Assembly (NCBI RefSeq): GCF_001623565.1
Contig: NZ_CP015196.1
Span: forward strand, 124,001 to 188,000
Direction: 5' to 3'
Length of the DNA stretch: 64,000 bases
Origin: Streptococcus marmotae
GTDB lineage: Bacteria > Bacillota > Bacilli > Lactobacillales > Streptococcaceae
Numbering within the stretch: position 1 is the first letter of the stretch; each line of letters opens with the position of its first letter. Both the position numbers and the translations under genes were made by a program. Below, one piece after another: positions 1 to 7,580 of the stretch. The notes under the pieces are model-generated. The model did not search any database and was not told where the DNA came from. It worked only from the letters and a program-made list of their open reading frames with translations.

Positions 1-115
1 GCTTCTCCATATTTGCAACTTGTTCAGGAGTCGGTATCTCTTCTGCTTGGATAACTTGGGGCAGAGTGGAGATGAGGGCGGCAGTTGCTGCTGCAGCGTA
101 CAATTGTTTTTTCAT
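1..115 (-). CDS. Secreted protein, N-terminal fragment (runs off the window)
   Basis: Only the first 38 codons lie in the window. The protein begins with a Lys-Lys start and an Ala-rich hydrophobic stretch (AAAATAALIS) and has a probable signal peptidase I site after VIQA, followed by EEIPTPEQ. This is a typical Sec signal peptide, so the mature protein should be exported. An AAAGG ribosome site lies about 10 bases before the ATG, and a good promoter sits upstream at 186-214. The mature domain is outside the window, so no function is assigned. Confidence 0.7.
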   Translation of the reverse strand, partial: MKKQLYAAAATAALISTLPQVIQAEEIPTPEQVANMEK

Positions 116-185
116 GAGGTATGTACCTTTCTACTTTCTAAAGATAGGTCAAATTTATCACCTACCATTTTCAATCGATACACTC

Positions 186-214
186 ATTATATAGCAAAAC
201 TCCTTAATAAACAA
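186..214 (-). promoter_or_regulatory. Sigma-A promoter for the secreted-protein gene
   Basis: On the minus strand, TTGTTT at 214-209 is followed by 17 bases and a perfect TATAAT at 191-186. This places the start point about 65 bases before the ATG at 115. It is a sequence match only. Confidence 0.5.
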
Positions 215-432
215 ACCAAGGTATTTTTATATATGCTTTAAAAATAACAAACGTTTTTTGACAGAAAATAACTATTTATCCGTATATTTTTGGGAATACT
301 ATAGAAACATACATGATTCATCTGTTTTTTTGTTGAAAATCGAACCTTTTAAAAACAGGTTCAATTTAACCACCATATCGTAGTCAAATAAACAGACAAA
401 AAACAGATAGCCTTTACTCCGTCTACAAACGA

Positions 433-463
433 TAAAAAAGGCTGGGCAGTTTTGCCCAACCTC
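433..463 (-). terminator. Rho-independent terminator of the MacAB-type operon
   Basis: On the minus strand, AGGTTGGGCA and TGCCCAGCCT form a 10-bp stem (one G-U pair) with a four-base loop, followed by a T-rich run at 438-434. It lies just past the last gene of the efflux operon. An almost identical hairpin occurs at 29056-29083. Confidence 0.8.
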
Positions 464-516
464 GTTAAACTGTATCGTTTGGAGAGTGGCTGTTACAATA
501 AAACCACTATCCCATC

Positions 517-834
517 TTACTCCCATTCTTCTGGATGGCGGAGCCAGTATAGTTCCTTATCTGAAAGAGGGAGCTTGATATCCCCAATTAAAGGAAGATC
601 TTTCAAGACAATGTGATTGTCATTTTCGTAGACATACAAATCGACATCGTGCCCACTCCTTGTCGTCAACACAAAATGATAGGAAACTTTAGCATTAGCA
701 GGCAGGTCCGCAAAGACTTCTTGTCCCTCAACATGTTCACCAGCTGAGCCGACATATTCTCCAAACGTAGCAAGAATGTCCTGATTCTTGGTTTCAAGAA
801 TTTTCTTGTCATCTGCATCATAGACACGAATCAT
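517..834 (-). CDS. C-terminal part of a small lipoprotein (upstream in-frame stop), unknown function
   Basis: A 105-residue reading frame, MIRVYDADDKKILETK... to RHPEEWE. It has no signal peptide of its own and no ribosome site at a useful distance from its ATG. The codon directly before this ATG is an in-frame TAA that ends a lipoprotein signal sequence (835-945). Read through, the two would form a normal lipoprotein of about 140 residues, so this is probably the body of a gene broken by one nonsense mutation. The alternative is re-initiation at the ATG next to the stop. The domain is not recognised. It is the last gene after the efflux permease and is followed by the terminator at 433-463. 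Confidence 0.55.
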   Translation of the reverse strand: MIRVYDADDKKILETKNQDILATFGEYVGSAGEHVEGQEVFADLPANAKVSYHFVLTTRSGHDVDLYVYENDNHIVLKDLPLIGDIKLPLSDKELYWLRHPEEWE

Positions 835-945
835 TTAAGAATGACTCTCGTCCCTTTTTTCAGCCGTTTCGCCACTTCTGATGGAGCAGGATGACAGCCC
901 AATACAGCTAAGAAAAAGCAAACAAAGATAAACTAATTTTTTCAC
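835..945 (-). CDS. Lipoprotein signal peptide fragment (36 aa), N-terminal part of a disrupted lipoprotein gene
   Basis: GTG start at 945-943 with GGAGG seven bases upstream. The product is VKKLVYLCLLFLSCIGLSSC followed by a short Ser-rich tail. It has a basic start, a hydrophobic core and a lipobox (LSSC), so Lgt and LspA should process it at that Cys. It stops at TAA (837-835), immediately before the ATG of the next reading frame in the same frame. It starts 31 bases after the stop of the ABC permease and is probably co-transcribed. Alone it would be only a lipidated 17-residue peptide, so a nonsense-mutated longer gene is the favoured reading. Confidence 0.6.
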   Translation of the reverse strand: MKKLVYLCLLFLSCIGLSSCSIRSGETAEKRDESHS

Positions 946-975
946 GATACCACCTCCAAAAGCGAGAATCAGACA

Positions 976-2223
976 TTATTCATAACGAAGTGCTTCAATT
1001 GGATCGAGCTTAGAAGCCTTGTTGGCTGGTAAAACACCAAAGAGAACACCGACTGCTGCTGAGAAAGCGAGACTTCCGAGCACCACTGGAATCGAAATAA
1101 CCGCTGTAATTTCTCCTCCTAAGGCCTTTGTCACATTGATAGTTGTAACCGCTAATTGAGCAATGCCAAGGCCAATCAAACCGCCCAGACTGGTCAAAAC
1201 CATCGCTTCAATCAAGAATTGCAGGAGAACATTTCTGCGTGTTGCGCCAAGGGCTTTCCGCAACCCAATCTCACGCGTTCTCTCTGTCACAGATACAAGC
1301 ATGATATTCATGACCCCAATCCCACCGACAAGAAGGGAAATACCTGCAACCGCACCAATGAAAGCTGTTATTCCAGCTATCTGAGTATTGAAGGTATCTA
1401 AAAATTGTGAGAAATCTTGAATATCGTAGTTTGCTTCTCTTAGACGAGTGGCCCTTGTTAGGTAGGCCGCCGCTGCTTTTCCTACTTCGGAAGAGCGTGA
1501 AACATCTTCTACATGGACATAGATTTGCGCATTCTCAGGGGAACCCGTTTCGGCAGCGACTTGAGTATTGGTCATTAGGGCACCACCACCAATTCCAAAA
1601 CTAGGAAGTCCACCGCCATTATTATCTTCCTTATAGACACCCACTACCAGGTAGGCCTTATTCGCTAGACTAACTGTCTGATTCAGAGCCGATTGCGCAT
1701 CATCAAACAAGGTTTCAGCAGTTGCTTTATCTAGCATGATAATCCGAGCAAATTGAGCATAGTCATTTGCAGTGAACTTACGACCTGCTATTAGCGAAAT
1801 AGACTTAACATCAAAGTAAGATTGACTAACCCCTGTAATAAAGACACTTTCTATCTTTTTTGCACCAACGCTAATTTCTCCATTATTGTTATTGGTTGTA
1901 TAGTAATTGCTGACACCGTCTACCTCGAGTAAGCCTTTTAAAATAGTATCTGTCACGATTGGTTCTGGCTCATCGGTTGTTTGCTTTTCAGATAATCGAG
2001 TAAACAAACCACTTTGCTGTGATTCTGTCGTAGTATTGGAGAAATATAATTGAACATTATTCCGATCGCCTGCTAAGGCGTCAGTCAAACTTCTTTTGAA
2101 CCCTTCTCCTAAGGCCATAATGACAACAACAGAAGCAATCCCGATGATAATTCCTAACATGGTCAGAAGCGAGCGCATCTTATGGGCAAGAACAGATTTT
2201 AAGGCAAATTTAATATTTTCCAT
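976..2223 (-). CDS. MacB-type ABC transporter permease (FtsX domain)
   Basis: 415 residues. The N-terminus (ALKSVLAHKMRSLLTMLGI) carries the first membrane helix and is followed by a long extracytoplasmic MacB_PCD-type region (about 50-270). Three more helices form the FtsX domain near residues 285-405, including GGIGVMNIMLVSVTERTREIG at the typical coupling-helix position. The ATPase gene ends one base upstream and the adaptor gene lies before it, which is the standard MacA-MacB layout of Gram-positives with ATPase and permease split. By family it drives export of peptides, lipids or drugs, or transmits an envelope signal. The substrate cannot be read from sequence. Confidence 0.88.
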   Translation of the reverse strand: MENIKFALKSVLAHKMRSLLTMLGIIIGIASVVVIMALGEGFKRSLTDALAGDRNNVQLYFSNTTTESQQSGLFTRLSEKQTTDEPEPIVTDTILKGLLEVDGVSNYYTTNNNNGEISVGAKKIESVFITGVSQSYFDVKSISLIAGRKFTANDYAQFARIIMLDKATAETLFDDAQSALNQTVSLANKAYLVVGVYKEDNNGGGLPSFGIGGGALMTNTQVAAETGSPENAQIYVHVEDVSRSSEVGKAAAAYLTRATRLREANYDIQDFSQFLDTFNTQIAGITAFIGAVAGISLLVGGIGVMNIMLVSVTERTREIGLRKALGATRRNVLLQFLIEAMVLTSLGGLIGLGIAQLAVTTINVTKALGGEITAVISIPVVLGSLAFSAAVGVLFGVLPANKASKLDPIEALRYE

Positions 2224-2919
2224 TTAGCTCTCCTCCTTGCGTCTATCTTCTGTAATCACACCATCACGAAGGACGATGCAACGTTTGGCATAGGCTGCGA
2301 TTTCTGGCTCGTGGGTCACCATGATAATAGTCTTGCCTTCACGATTTAGCTCGGTTAAGAGCTCCATAATCTGATCACCTGTCTTGGTATCAAGAGCCCC
2401 TGTTGGTTCATCCGCTAAAATGATGGATGGACTATTGACCAAGGCACGTGCAATCGCAACCCGCTGCTTTTGACCACCTGATAACTCAGAGGGCAAATGT
2501 GTCATCCGATCTCCCAATTCCACTTTCTCTAAAAATTGATGGGACAGGATTTTACGTTGACTAGCAGGAACTCCTGCATAAATCAAGGGCAATTCAACAT
2601 TTTGAAGCGCATTTAATTTGGACAAAAGGAAGAACTGTTGAAAGACAAAGCCAATCTGATTGTTCCGAACATGTGCCAATTTGTTTTCTGAAATTTGGCT
2701 GACTTCCGTATCTTCCAAGATGTACTCACCAGCTGTTGGTCGATCCAACAAACCGATGATATTCATTAGCGTCGACTTCCCAGAACCAGACGGCCCCATA
2801 ATCGCAAGAAATTCACCTTCTTCTACTTCGAGGTCAATATCTTTTAACACACGCAGTTCTTGATCTCCATTTTTATAGCTCTTATTAATGTTGGTCAGCT
2901 TGATCAATTGTTTCTTCAT
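2224..2919 (-). CDS. ABC transporter ATP-binding protein, MacB/LolD family
   Basis: 231 residues forming a complete nucleotide-binding domain. Walker A is GPSGSGKST at 42-50, the signature is LSGGQ near 146-150, Walker B is SIILADEP followed by TGALD, and the switch His is in VTHEP. It powers the FtsX-type permease encoded directly downstream and works with the adaptor encoded upstream, whose 3' end it overlaps by 35 bases, suggesting translational coupling. All catalytic motifs are intact. Confidence 0.92.
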   Translation of the reverse strand: MKKQLIKLTNINKSYKNGDQELRVLKDIDLEVEEGEFLAIMGPSGSGKSTLMNIIGLLDRPTAGEYILEDTEVSQISENKLAHVRNNQIGFVFQQFFLLSKLNALQNVELPLIYAGVPASQRKILSHQFLEKVELGDRMTHLPSELSGGQKQRVAIARALVNSPSIILADEPTGALDTKTGDQIMELLTELNREGKTIIMVTHEPEIAAYAKRCIVLRDGVITEDRRKEES

Positions 2920-4060
2920 GCGCTTCTACCTCTTTTCCATCTTCTAGGCTATCGTTTGGATTGGAGATGACGTGATCGTCTACTTTCAGACCGCTTGTCA
3001 CTTCTTGGTAAACCGCATCTGAATTCCCAAGTTTCACTTCAACTTTCTTCGCTTTGCCATTTACAATTGTCCAAACAAAGTTTTTGTCTCCCTCTGGCAT
3101 AACAGCCGCAACTGGAATAAGAATATTCTTACTATTATTGACAACTTCAATGTTAACAGTAAAACCTTGCTTCAATGCACCAACTTCGCTCGTAATCGCT
3201 GCTTTAAATGGGTATTTTGCATTTGATGTACCACCACCAGCTCCAGGAACTGCTGCTGTTTGACCGCTTTCTGGATAGTTGGAAACGTAAGAAATTTTTC
3301 CAGTCCAAACTTGATCAGGGTAGACCTTTGAAGTAATTTTTACTTCTTGATCCGGCTTAATATTGGCCAAGTCATATTCTGACAGTGTTCCTGTCACTTG
3401 CAAGCTTCCTTGATTGACAATATGAACAACTGTCTGGCTGGTACTGGTATTTGAACGAGATACTGATTTATTGACCTCAACAACTGTTCCTGAAATCGTA
3501 CTTTTTACAGTCGCATCTTCCAAAGCAGCCGCAGCTTTATTGACTCCAGATTGGGCATCAGCGTAAGCATCATTTAAATCTTGCAACTGCATATCAACTG
3601 TTCGTTGCGCATTAGACAAGGCTTTACCATCAATCGCATCATCGCCTGTCAAATCAACGCTTTGTCCATTTGCTTGAAGGTCATTAATCTGGCGTCCTGC
3701 TTTATTCAATGCCCTCACAGCTGCGTCATAGGCTGCTTGTTGCTCCGCTGTATTATACTGTACAAGTGGTGTCCCAACTTCGACTTGATCTCCTTGAGAT
3801 ACCAAAACATCATCTAATTCACCTTTTGAGGCATCGTAATAAACATATTGCTCATCTGCAGCAGAAACCGTTCCTGAAAGAAGAGTTGATGAAGCAATGG
3901 AACCTTCTTTAACCGAAGTATACATCAAACTTTCCTCCACTGTCGTAGTTTCTGGACCAGCACCACGACCTCCAAACAGTAGGGCACCTCCGATGATCGC
4001 TACCACTGCGACTCCTAAACCAGAAAACAAAATGATTTTGCTTTTCTTTGTCTTAAACAT
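2885..4060 (-). CDS. MacA-like efflux periplasmic-adaptor (HlyD family) protein
   Basis: 391 residues. A single N-terminal membrane helix (about 8-31, rich in Gly, Val and Ile) anchors an extracellular adaptor. This is followed by a biotinyl-lipoyl-like half (SQGDQVEVGTPLVQY), a helical hairpin (about 110-180), the returning half (ATVKSTISGTVVEV), a beta-barrel region and a membrane-proximal domain. No lipobox is seen. It is the first gene of the four-gene operon and would bridge the permease to the cell envelope. In Firmicutes such adaptors serve antimicrobial-peptide or lipid efflux systems; the cargo here is unknown. Confidence 0.85.
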   Translation of the reverse strand: MFKTKKSKIILFSGLGVAVVAIIGGALLFGGRGAGPETTTVEESLMYTSVKEGSIASSTLLSGTVSAADEQYVYYDASKGELDDVLVSQGDQVEVGTPLVQYNTAEQQAAYDAAVRALNKAGRQINDLQANGQSVDLTGDDAIDGKALSNAQRTVDMQLQDLNDAYADAQSGVNKAAAALEDATVKSTISGTVVEVNKSVSRSNTSTSQTVVHIVNQGSLQVTGTLSEYDLANIKPDQEVKITSKVYPDQVWTGKISYVSNYPESGQTAAVPGAGGGTSNAKYPFKAAITSEVGALKQGFTVNIEVVNNSKNILIPVAAVMPEGDKNFVWTIVNGKAKKVEVKLGNSDAVYQEVTSGLKVDDHVISNPNDSLEDGKEVEAHEETIDQADQH

Positions 4061-4088
4061 ATCGTCTCTCCTTTATTTTAGCCATTAT

Positions 4089-4108
4089 TGTACTAAATAT
4101 ATAGTACA
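4089..4108 (-). promoter_or_regulatory. Perfect palindrome before the efflux operon, candidate operator
   Basis: TGTACTA and TAGTACA form a perfect 7-bp inverted repeat around six bases, 29 bases before the adaptor ATG. On the minus strand the sequence TACAAT (4092-4087) overlaps it and could be the -10 element. Such a site suits a dimeric repressor of the PadR, TetR or GntR type. No regulator gene is adjacent, so the partner is unknown. Confidence 0.45.
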
Positions 4109-4294
4109 CCAATACAATCAAAAATGCAAGCACTTTCTAACATTATTTTATAAAAAAATCCACTTTTTGACTATACCCCTTGCCCAACAAGTACCTTACA
4201 CTTTTGTAAGATTAGGAGATCGTAGCCAATTTTTGCAGGAAGGAGAAAAAAACGTTACAATAAAAGGGAAATGACAATCAGGAAGGAAAACAAG

Positions 4295-5644
4295 ATGAAA
4301 CGATTTGATATTCTTGCAATTGGAGGCGGTTCTGGGGGAATTGCGACCATGAATCGAGCAGCAGAGCACGGCGCTAAAGCAGCAGTCATTGAAGGAAATC
4401 TTCTCGGAGGCACCTGTATCAATATCGGCTGTGTTCCCAAAAAAATCATGTGGTACGGAGCCCAGATAGCAGAAAGTTTCCACCATTACGGACCTGAGTA
4501 TGGTTTTTCTGCTGAACATATCACCTTTGATTTTGAAACGCTCAAGAAAAATCGTGACGCCTATATTGAGCGCTCTCGAAATTCCTATAAAGGAACGTTT
4601 GAGCGCAATCAAGTTGAGGTTATTCAAGGCTATGCTCGCTTTGTAGACAAACACACTGTTGAAGTCAACGGAGAGCGGATTTACGCCAACAAAATTGTCA
4701 TTGCAACTGGCGCAAAACCAATTCCAGCAACCATTCCTGGTGGCGAATACGCCAGTGTCTCAGATGATGTTTTTGCTTGGGAGGAATTGCCCCAATCTAT
4801 TGCTGTGATTGGAGCTGGTTACATTGCTGTTGAAATGGCAGGCGTATTGCATTCACTAGGTGTAGAAACAGGTCTCTTTGTCCGTCGTGATCGACCATTG
4901 CGCCGCTTCGACACCTACATCACGGACGCACTTGTTGCTGAAATGGAACGAACAGGTCTTACTCTTCATTCCCATAAAATTCCTACTCGCATTGAAAAAA
5001 ATGCTGACGATAGCCTCACCATTTACTTTGAAGACGGTAGCCACCATACTGCTGAAAAAATCCTTTGGGCAGTTGGTCGAACAGCGAATATTGAAAACTT
5101 GAATTTAGAAGCGATTGGAGTCACTACCACCCCATCCGGGCATATTGCTGTCAATGAATTTCAGGAAACAAGCGTTCCAAATATCTTTGCCTTGGGTGAT
5201 GTGACAGGAGAAAAAGAACTAACTCCTGTTGCTATTAAGGCCGGACGTACCTTGTCGGAACGATTGTTTAACAATAAAGTCGGCGCCAAAATGGACTACC
5301 ACTTTATTCCAACGGTTGTATTTTCTCATCCAGCGATTGGTACAATTGGCTACACTCAAGAAGAAGCTGAAAAGGAATTTGGAGCAGACAATATCAAGGT
5401 CTATACTTCTGCCTTTACTTCCATGTATACTGCCCTTGCACAAAATCGCCAAGCAGCCAAATTCAAATTGGTCACAGCTGGACCAGAAGAAAAAATCGTT
5501 GGGCTCCACGGTATTGGCTATGGTGTTGATGAAATGATTCAAGGTTTTGCAGTGGCAATCAAAATGGGGGCTACCAAGGCTGACTTTGATGCAACAGTTG
5601 CTATTCACCCGACCGGAGCAGAAGAATTTGTTACCATGCGCTAA
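4295..5644 (+). CDS. gor: Glutathione-disulfide reductase
   Basis: 449 residues from the ATG at 4295, preceded by GGAAGG; an in-frame ATG at 4271 lacks a ribosome site. FAD-binding GGGSGG at 10-15, and the redox-active disulfide GGTCINIGCVPKK with Cys41 and Cys46. A second Rossmann motif (GAGYIAVEMAG, about 173) is followed by Arg residues in VRRDRPLRR that suit NADPH. The C-terminal active-site His and Glu are in IHPTGAEE. It reduces oxidised glutathione in the cytoplasm with NADPH. It is monocistronic, divergent from the efflux operon; TTTGCA (4232) and TACAAT (4256) could be its promoter. Confidence 0.93.
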   Translation: MKRFDILAIGGGSGGIATMNRAAEHGAKAAVIEGNLLGGTCINIGCVPKKIMWYGAQIAESFHHYGPEYGFSAEHITFDFETLKKNRDAYIERSRNSYKGTFERNQVEVIQGYARFVDKHTVEVNGERIYANKIVIATGAKPIPATIPGGEYASVSDDVFAWEELPQSIAVIGAGYIAVEMAGVLHSLGVETGLFVRRDRPLRRFDTYITDALVAEMERTGLTLHSHKIPTRIEKNADDSLTIYFEDGSHHTAEKILWAVGRTANIENLNLEAIGVTTTPSGHIAVNEFQETSVPNIFALGDVTGEKELTPVAIKAGRTLSERLFNNKVGAKMDYHFIPTVVFSHPAIGTIGYTQEEAEKEFGADNIKVYTSAFTSMYTALAQNRQAAKFKLVTAGPEEKIVGLHGIGYGVDEMIQGFAVAIKMGATKADFDATVAIHPTGAEEFVTMR

Positions 5645-5950
5645 TCGCTTAGAGAAGAATACTCTATAAAAATCAAAATCTGACTAGCTTCCACAATTGA
5701 GAATTGTGGAAGGCTGGAAATAGAAAAAGTGTAGCTCGCCCCTTGCAATTGAGAATTGTGGAAGTGGATAGATAAAACGAGCCTAGCTTGTGTCCTAAAA
5801 ACCGCAGGGATAACGGAGGTTAGCTGAGGATTATTGCATAATCCTTATTTCCAACCTTCAACAGTCCACCGGACTGTTGAAGCAAGGTGAGTTAACGACG
5901 TCAGACTTTGATTTTTGACGAGTATGACCAATACAAGGGTGTGACAGCCG
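5645..5950. repeat. Intergenic hairpin repeats downstream of gor
   Basis: Contains several inverted repeats: CCACAATT-gag-AATTGTGG at 5691-5710, a degenerate copy (CAATTGAGAATTGTGGAAG) at 5745-5763, GGATTAT-tgc-ATAATCC near 5828-5844, and TTCAACAGTCC-acc-GGACTGTTGAA near 5857-5881. The block at 5819-5900 recurs at 7133-7214. These belong to the double-hairpin family described in the findings. No gene is seen. Confidence 0.65.
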
Positions 5951-5955
5951 ATGCA

Positions 5956-5991
5956 AAAAGGATTGACTTTTCCCGTCAATCCTTTTATAAT
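5956..5991 (+). promoter_or_regulatory. bioY promoter overlapping a 12-bp perfect inverted repeat
   Basis: TTGACT (5963-5968), a 17-base spacer and TATAAT (5986-5991) form a near-consensus promoter pointing at bioY. The same bases form a hairpin: AAAAGGATTGAC (5956-5967) and GTCAATCCTTTT (5975-5986). The hairpin could end transcription arriving from gor, so the segment may serve both roles. Confidence 0.75.
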
Positions 5992-5992
5992 T

Positions 5993-6024
5993 TCGTTACC
6001 CTATTAAATTAAAAAGGATAACAC
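5993..6024 (+). promoter_or_regulatory. Candidate BirA operator of bioY
   Basis: GTTACCC (5995-6001), 14 bases, then GGATAAC (6016-6022). The known Firmicute BirA site is GTTAACC-N14/15-GGTTAAC, so each half differs at one base and the spacing is exact. It begins one base past the -10 and ends just before the ATG, so holo-BirA bound here would block initiation. The window encodes a BirA with a DNA-binding domain at 36458. Confidence 0.7.
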
Positions 6025-6025
6025 T

Positions 6026-6565
6026 ATGGCTAATTCACACACCAAATCACTCATCTATTCTGCCATTGGTGCAGGACTCATTGCTGTCTTATCACAAATT
6101 ATCATTCCAATCGGACCTGTCCCCTTTACCCTACAAACACTTGCCGTAGGGCTGATTGCTAGTCTCTATTCCCATAAAGAAGCCATTACTAGCCTTGTCC
6201 TCTATCTCTTGCTAGGAGCTATCGGACTACCTGTCTTTGCAGGCTTTTCAGGCGGAATAGCCAGTCTTTTCGGACCGACTGCTGGCTTCCTCTGGGGATT
6301 TTTGCTATATGCTGGTGTGACTACTTTTCTCAGCTCCGCCCAGTCCCCTAGATTACACATCTTTCTTGCCAATCTCGCAGGCGATACACTCTGCTTCCTA
6401 TCTGGTAGCCTTGTTTTTTCCCTTACCACTCATAGTAGCCTTGAAAAAACACTTGCTCTGACCGTTCTGCCCTTTCTGATTCCTGATTTGTTCAAAATCC
6501 TCATCATTACAATCATTCATCAGCCTCTCAGTTGTATCTTATACTCGTCAAAAAGGACGTTCTAA
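6026..6565 (+). CDS. bioY: Biotin transporter BioY
   Basis: 179 residues, about six membrane helices, all of the BioY family (the S component of an ECF transporter). The conserved N-terminal region IPIGPVPFTLQTLAVGL, the GAIGLPVFAGFSGG region and the FGPTAGFLWGF stretch are all present. It captures biotin and needs the shared EcfA1/A2/T module, which is not in this window. The start at 6026 lies just after an AAAAAGG ribosome site that also falls within the BirA operator. It stands alone between repeat-rich gaps. Confidence 0.93.
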   Translation: MANSHTKSLIYSAIGAGLIAVLSQIIIPIGPVPFTLQTLAVGLIASLYSHKEAITSLVLYLLLGAIGLPVFAGFSGGIASLFGPTAGFLWGFLLYAGVTTFLSSAQSPRLHIFLANLAGDTLCFLSGSLVFSLTTHSSLEKTLALTVLPFLIPDLFKILIITIIHQPLSCILYSSKRTF

Positions 6566-7240
6566 TATTTGTTCGCCCACCTTGCTGAAACGCCATTCTA
6601 TCTATGCTGTAACTGTTGGCTTTTAGATGGAATAAACGATATATAGTGGATTGAGAACTGAACACGGACCAAGAGCTATGTTAAAAAGAGACGCAGATGT
6701 TCCAACTTTAGTTGGTTACAGCTGAGGCTCCCTTTAGTGGGGATGCAGATGTTCCAGCTTTAGCTGGTTACAGCTGAGGCTCCCTTTAGGGATAAATCTC
6801 GTTGGTTGCAAGCCAACCTACTTCGATTTCCTATTTTGTCTAGGAGTTGCTTAACGCCCTTGTATCTTATGAAACTGAACACGGACTAAGAGCTATGTAA
6901 AAAAAGAGATGCAGATGTTCCAGCTTTAGCTGGTTACAGCTGAGGCTCCCTTTAGGGATAAGTCTTCCTAGCTCCAAAGGTATAGTATACCTTTGGAGGT
7001 GAGTGTTAGGAGTTTGCAGAGCAAACTCTCCTTTGGCTCTTCGTCAGATTTCCTATTTTCACTTTGTGCTTTATACACCCTCGTATCTTATGAAGGAATA
7101 GGACAAGGCAAGGAGCTGCAGATAGAACTGGCGTTAATTGAGGATTACTCCATAATCCCTATTTCCAACCTTCAACAGTCCACTAGACTATTGAAGCAAA
7201 GAGACTTAACGATGCCCTAACCTTTATTCCATTCACCATA
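6566..7240. repeat. Repeat-rich intergenic region, three 45-bp hairpin units inside a MITE-like element
   Basis: No gene is supported over about 700 bases. The 45-bp unit beginning GCAGATGTTCCA lies at 6693-6737, 6745-6789 and 6911-6955. Each carries a hairpin, CCAAC-ttta-GTTGG in the first and CCAGC-ttta-GCTGG in the others, so the stem co-varies. A larger unit beginning AACTGAACACGGAC is duplicated (6655 and 6873). The segment 7092-7135 matches 55387-55430, and 7133-7214 matches 5819-5900. The ends TATAGTGGATTGAGA (6642) and TTATTCCATTCACCATA (7224-7240) resemble the ends of the element at 55375-55479. Confidence 0.65.
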
Positions 7241-7270
7241 AAATCAAGGGAAGCAATAGCCCCCCTTGAT
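7240..7270 (-). terminator. Terminator of the PC4-like gene
   Basis: ATCAAGGG (7243-7250) pairs with CCCTTGAT (7263-7270). On the minus strand the stem is followed by TTTTATGG, close behind the stop of the gene at 7277. Confidence 0.65.
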
Positions 7271-7276
7271 CTTTCA

Positions 7277-7489
7277 TTAATTCCGAAAGGCATCGACCAA
7301 GACTTGAAATTCTTCGTTAGACAGTGTGATACCTTTCCCCATCTTGCTATGGTCTGGACTCCACGTACGGATGTCGTACTTAGCAGGTGCGCCATTAAAG
7401 CTCACACGGTTTACTTCCTTGGTCCAACCCTTCTCATTCTCTGATAAAACGAGTAACTTTTCCTCAATTTCAAATGTAAATTCTGCCAT
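7277..7489 (-). CDS. YdbC/PC4-family single-stranded-DNA-binding protein
   Basis: 70 residues, MAEFTFEIEEKLLVLSENEK... to LVDAFRN. The pattern (beta-rich N-terminus, GWTKEVNRVSFNG, KYDIRTWSPDHSKMGKGITL, closing helix) is that of the YdbC family, prokaryotic relatives of the transcriptional coactivator PC4. Known members bind single-stranded DNA or RNA as dimers. It has a good ribosome site (GAGGAAGA before the ATG), its own terminator at 7240-7270, and lies divergent from the gene at 7581. Its physiological role is not established. Confidence 0.85.
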   Translation of the reverse strand: MAEFTFEIEEKLLVLSENEKGWTKEVNRVSFNGAPAKYDIRTWSPDHSKMGKGITLSNEEFQVLVDAFRN

Positions 7490-7522
7490 ATCTTCCTCCT
7501 CTTATAATCTATTCGCAAACGC

Positions 7523-7551
7523 TTGTCTTTTTTATCAATTTCCGATATGAT
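7523..7551 (+). promoter_or_regulatory. Promoter of the gene at 7581
   Basis: TTGTCT (7523-7528), a 17-base spacer and TATGAT (7546-7551), ending 30 bases before the ATG at 7581. Confidence 0.55.
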
Positions 7552-7580
7552 AATTGTATCAATCTTTGGAGTATTTTACC

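Larger units (their letters stand above)
116..516. other. Intergenic region between the secreted-protein gene and the lipoprotein gene
   Basis: This stretch holds the promoter at 186-214 and the terminator at 433-463. The remaining AT-rich sequence at 215-432 shows no convincing gene. A short reading frame covering 299-526 on the minus strand runs through the terminator hairpin and lacks a ribosome site. Confidence 0.6.

Noticed and set aside
299..526. 75-codon open frame on the minus strand
   Set aside because: It spans the terminator at 433-463, has no ribosome site and its translation resembles nothing; a chance frame.
6693..6955. CRISPR array
   Set aside because: Three 45-bp units with irregular gaps, no unique spacers of even length and no cas genes. 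Hairpin repeats instead.
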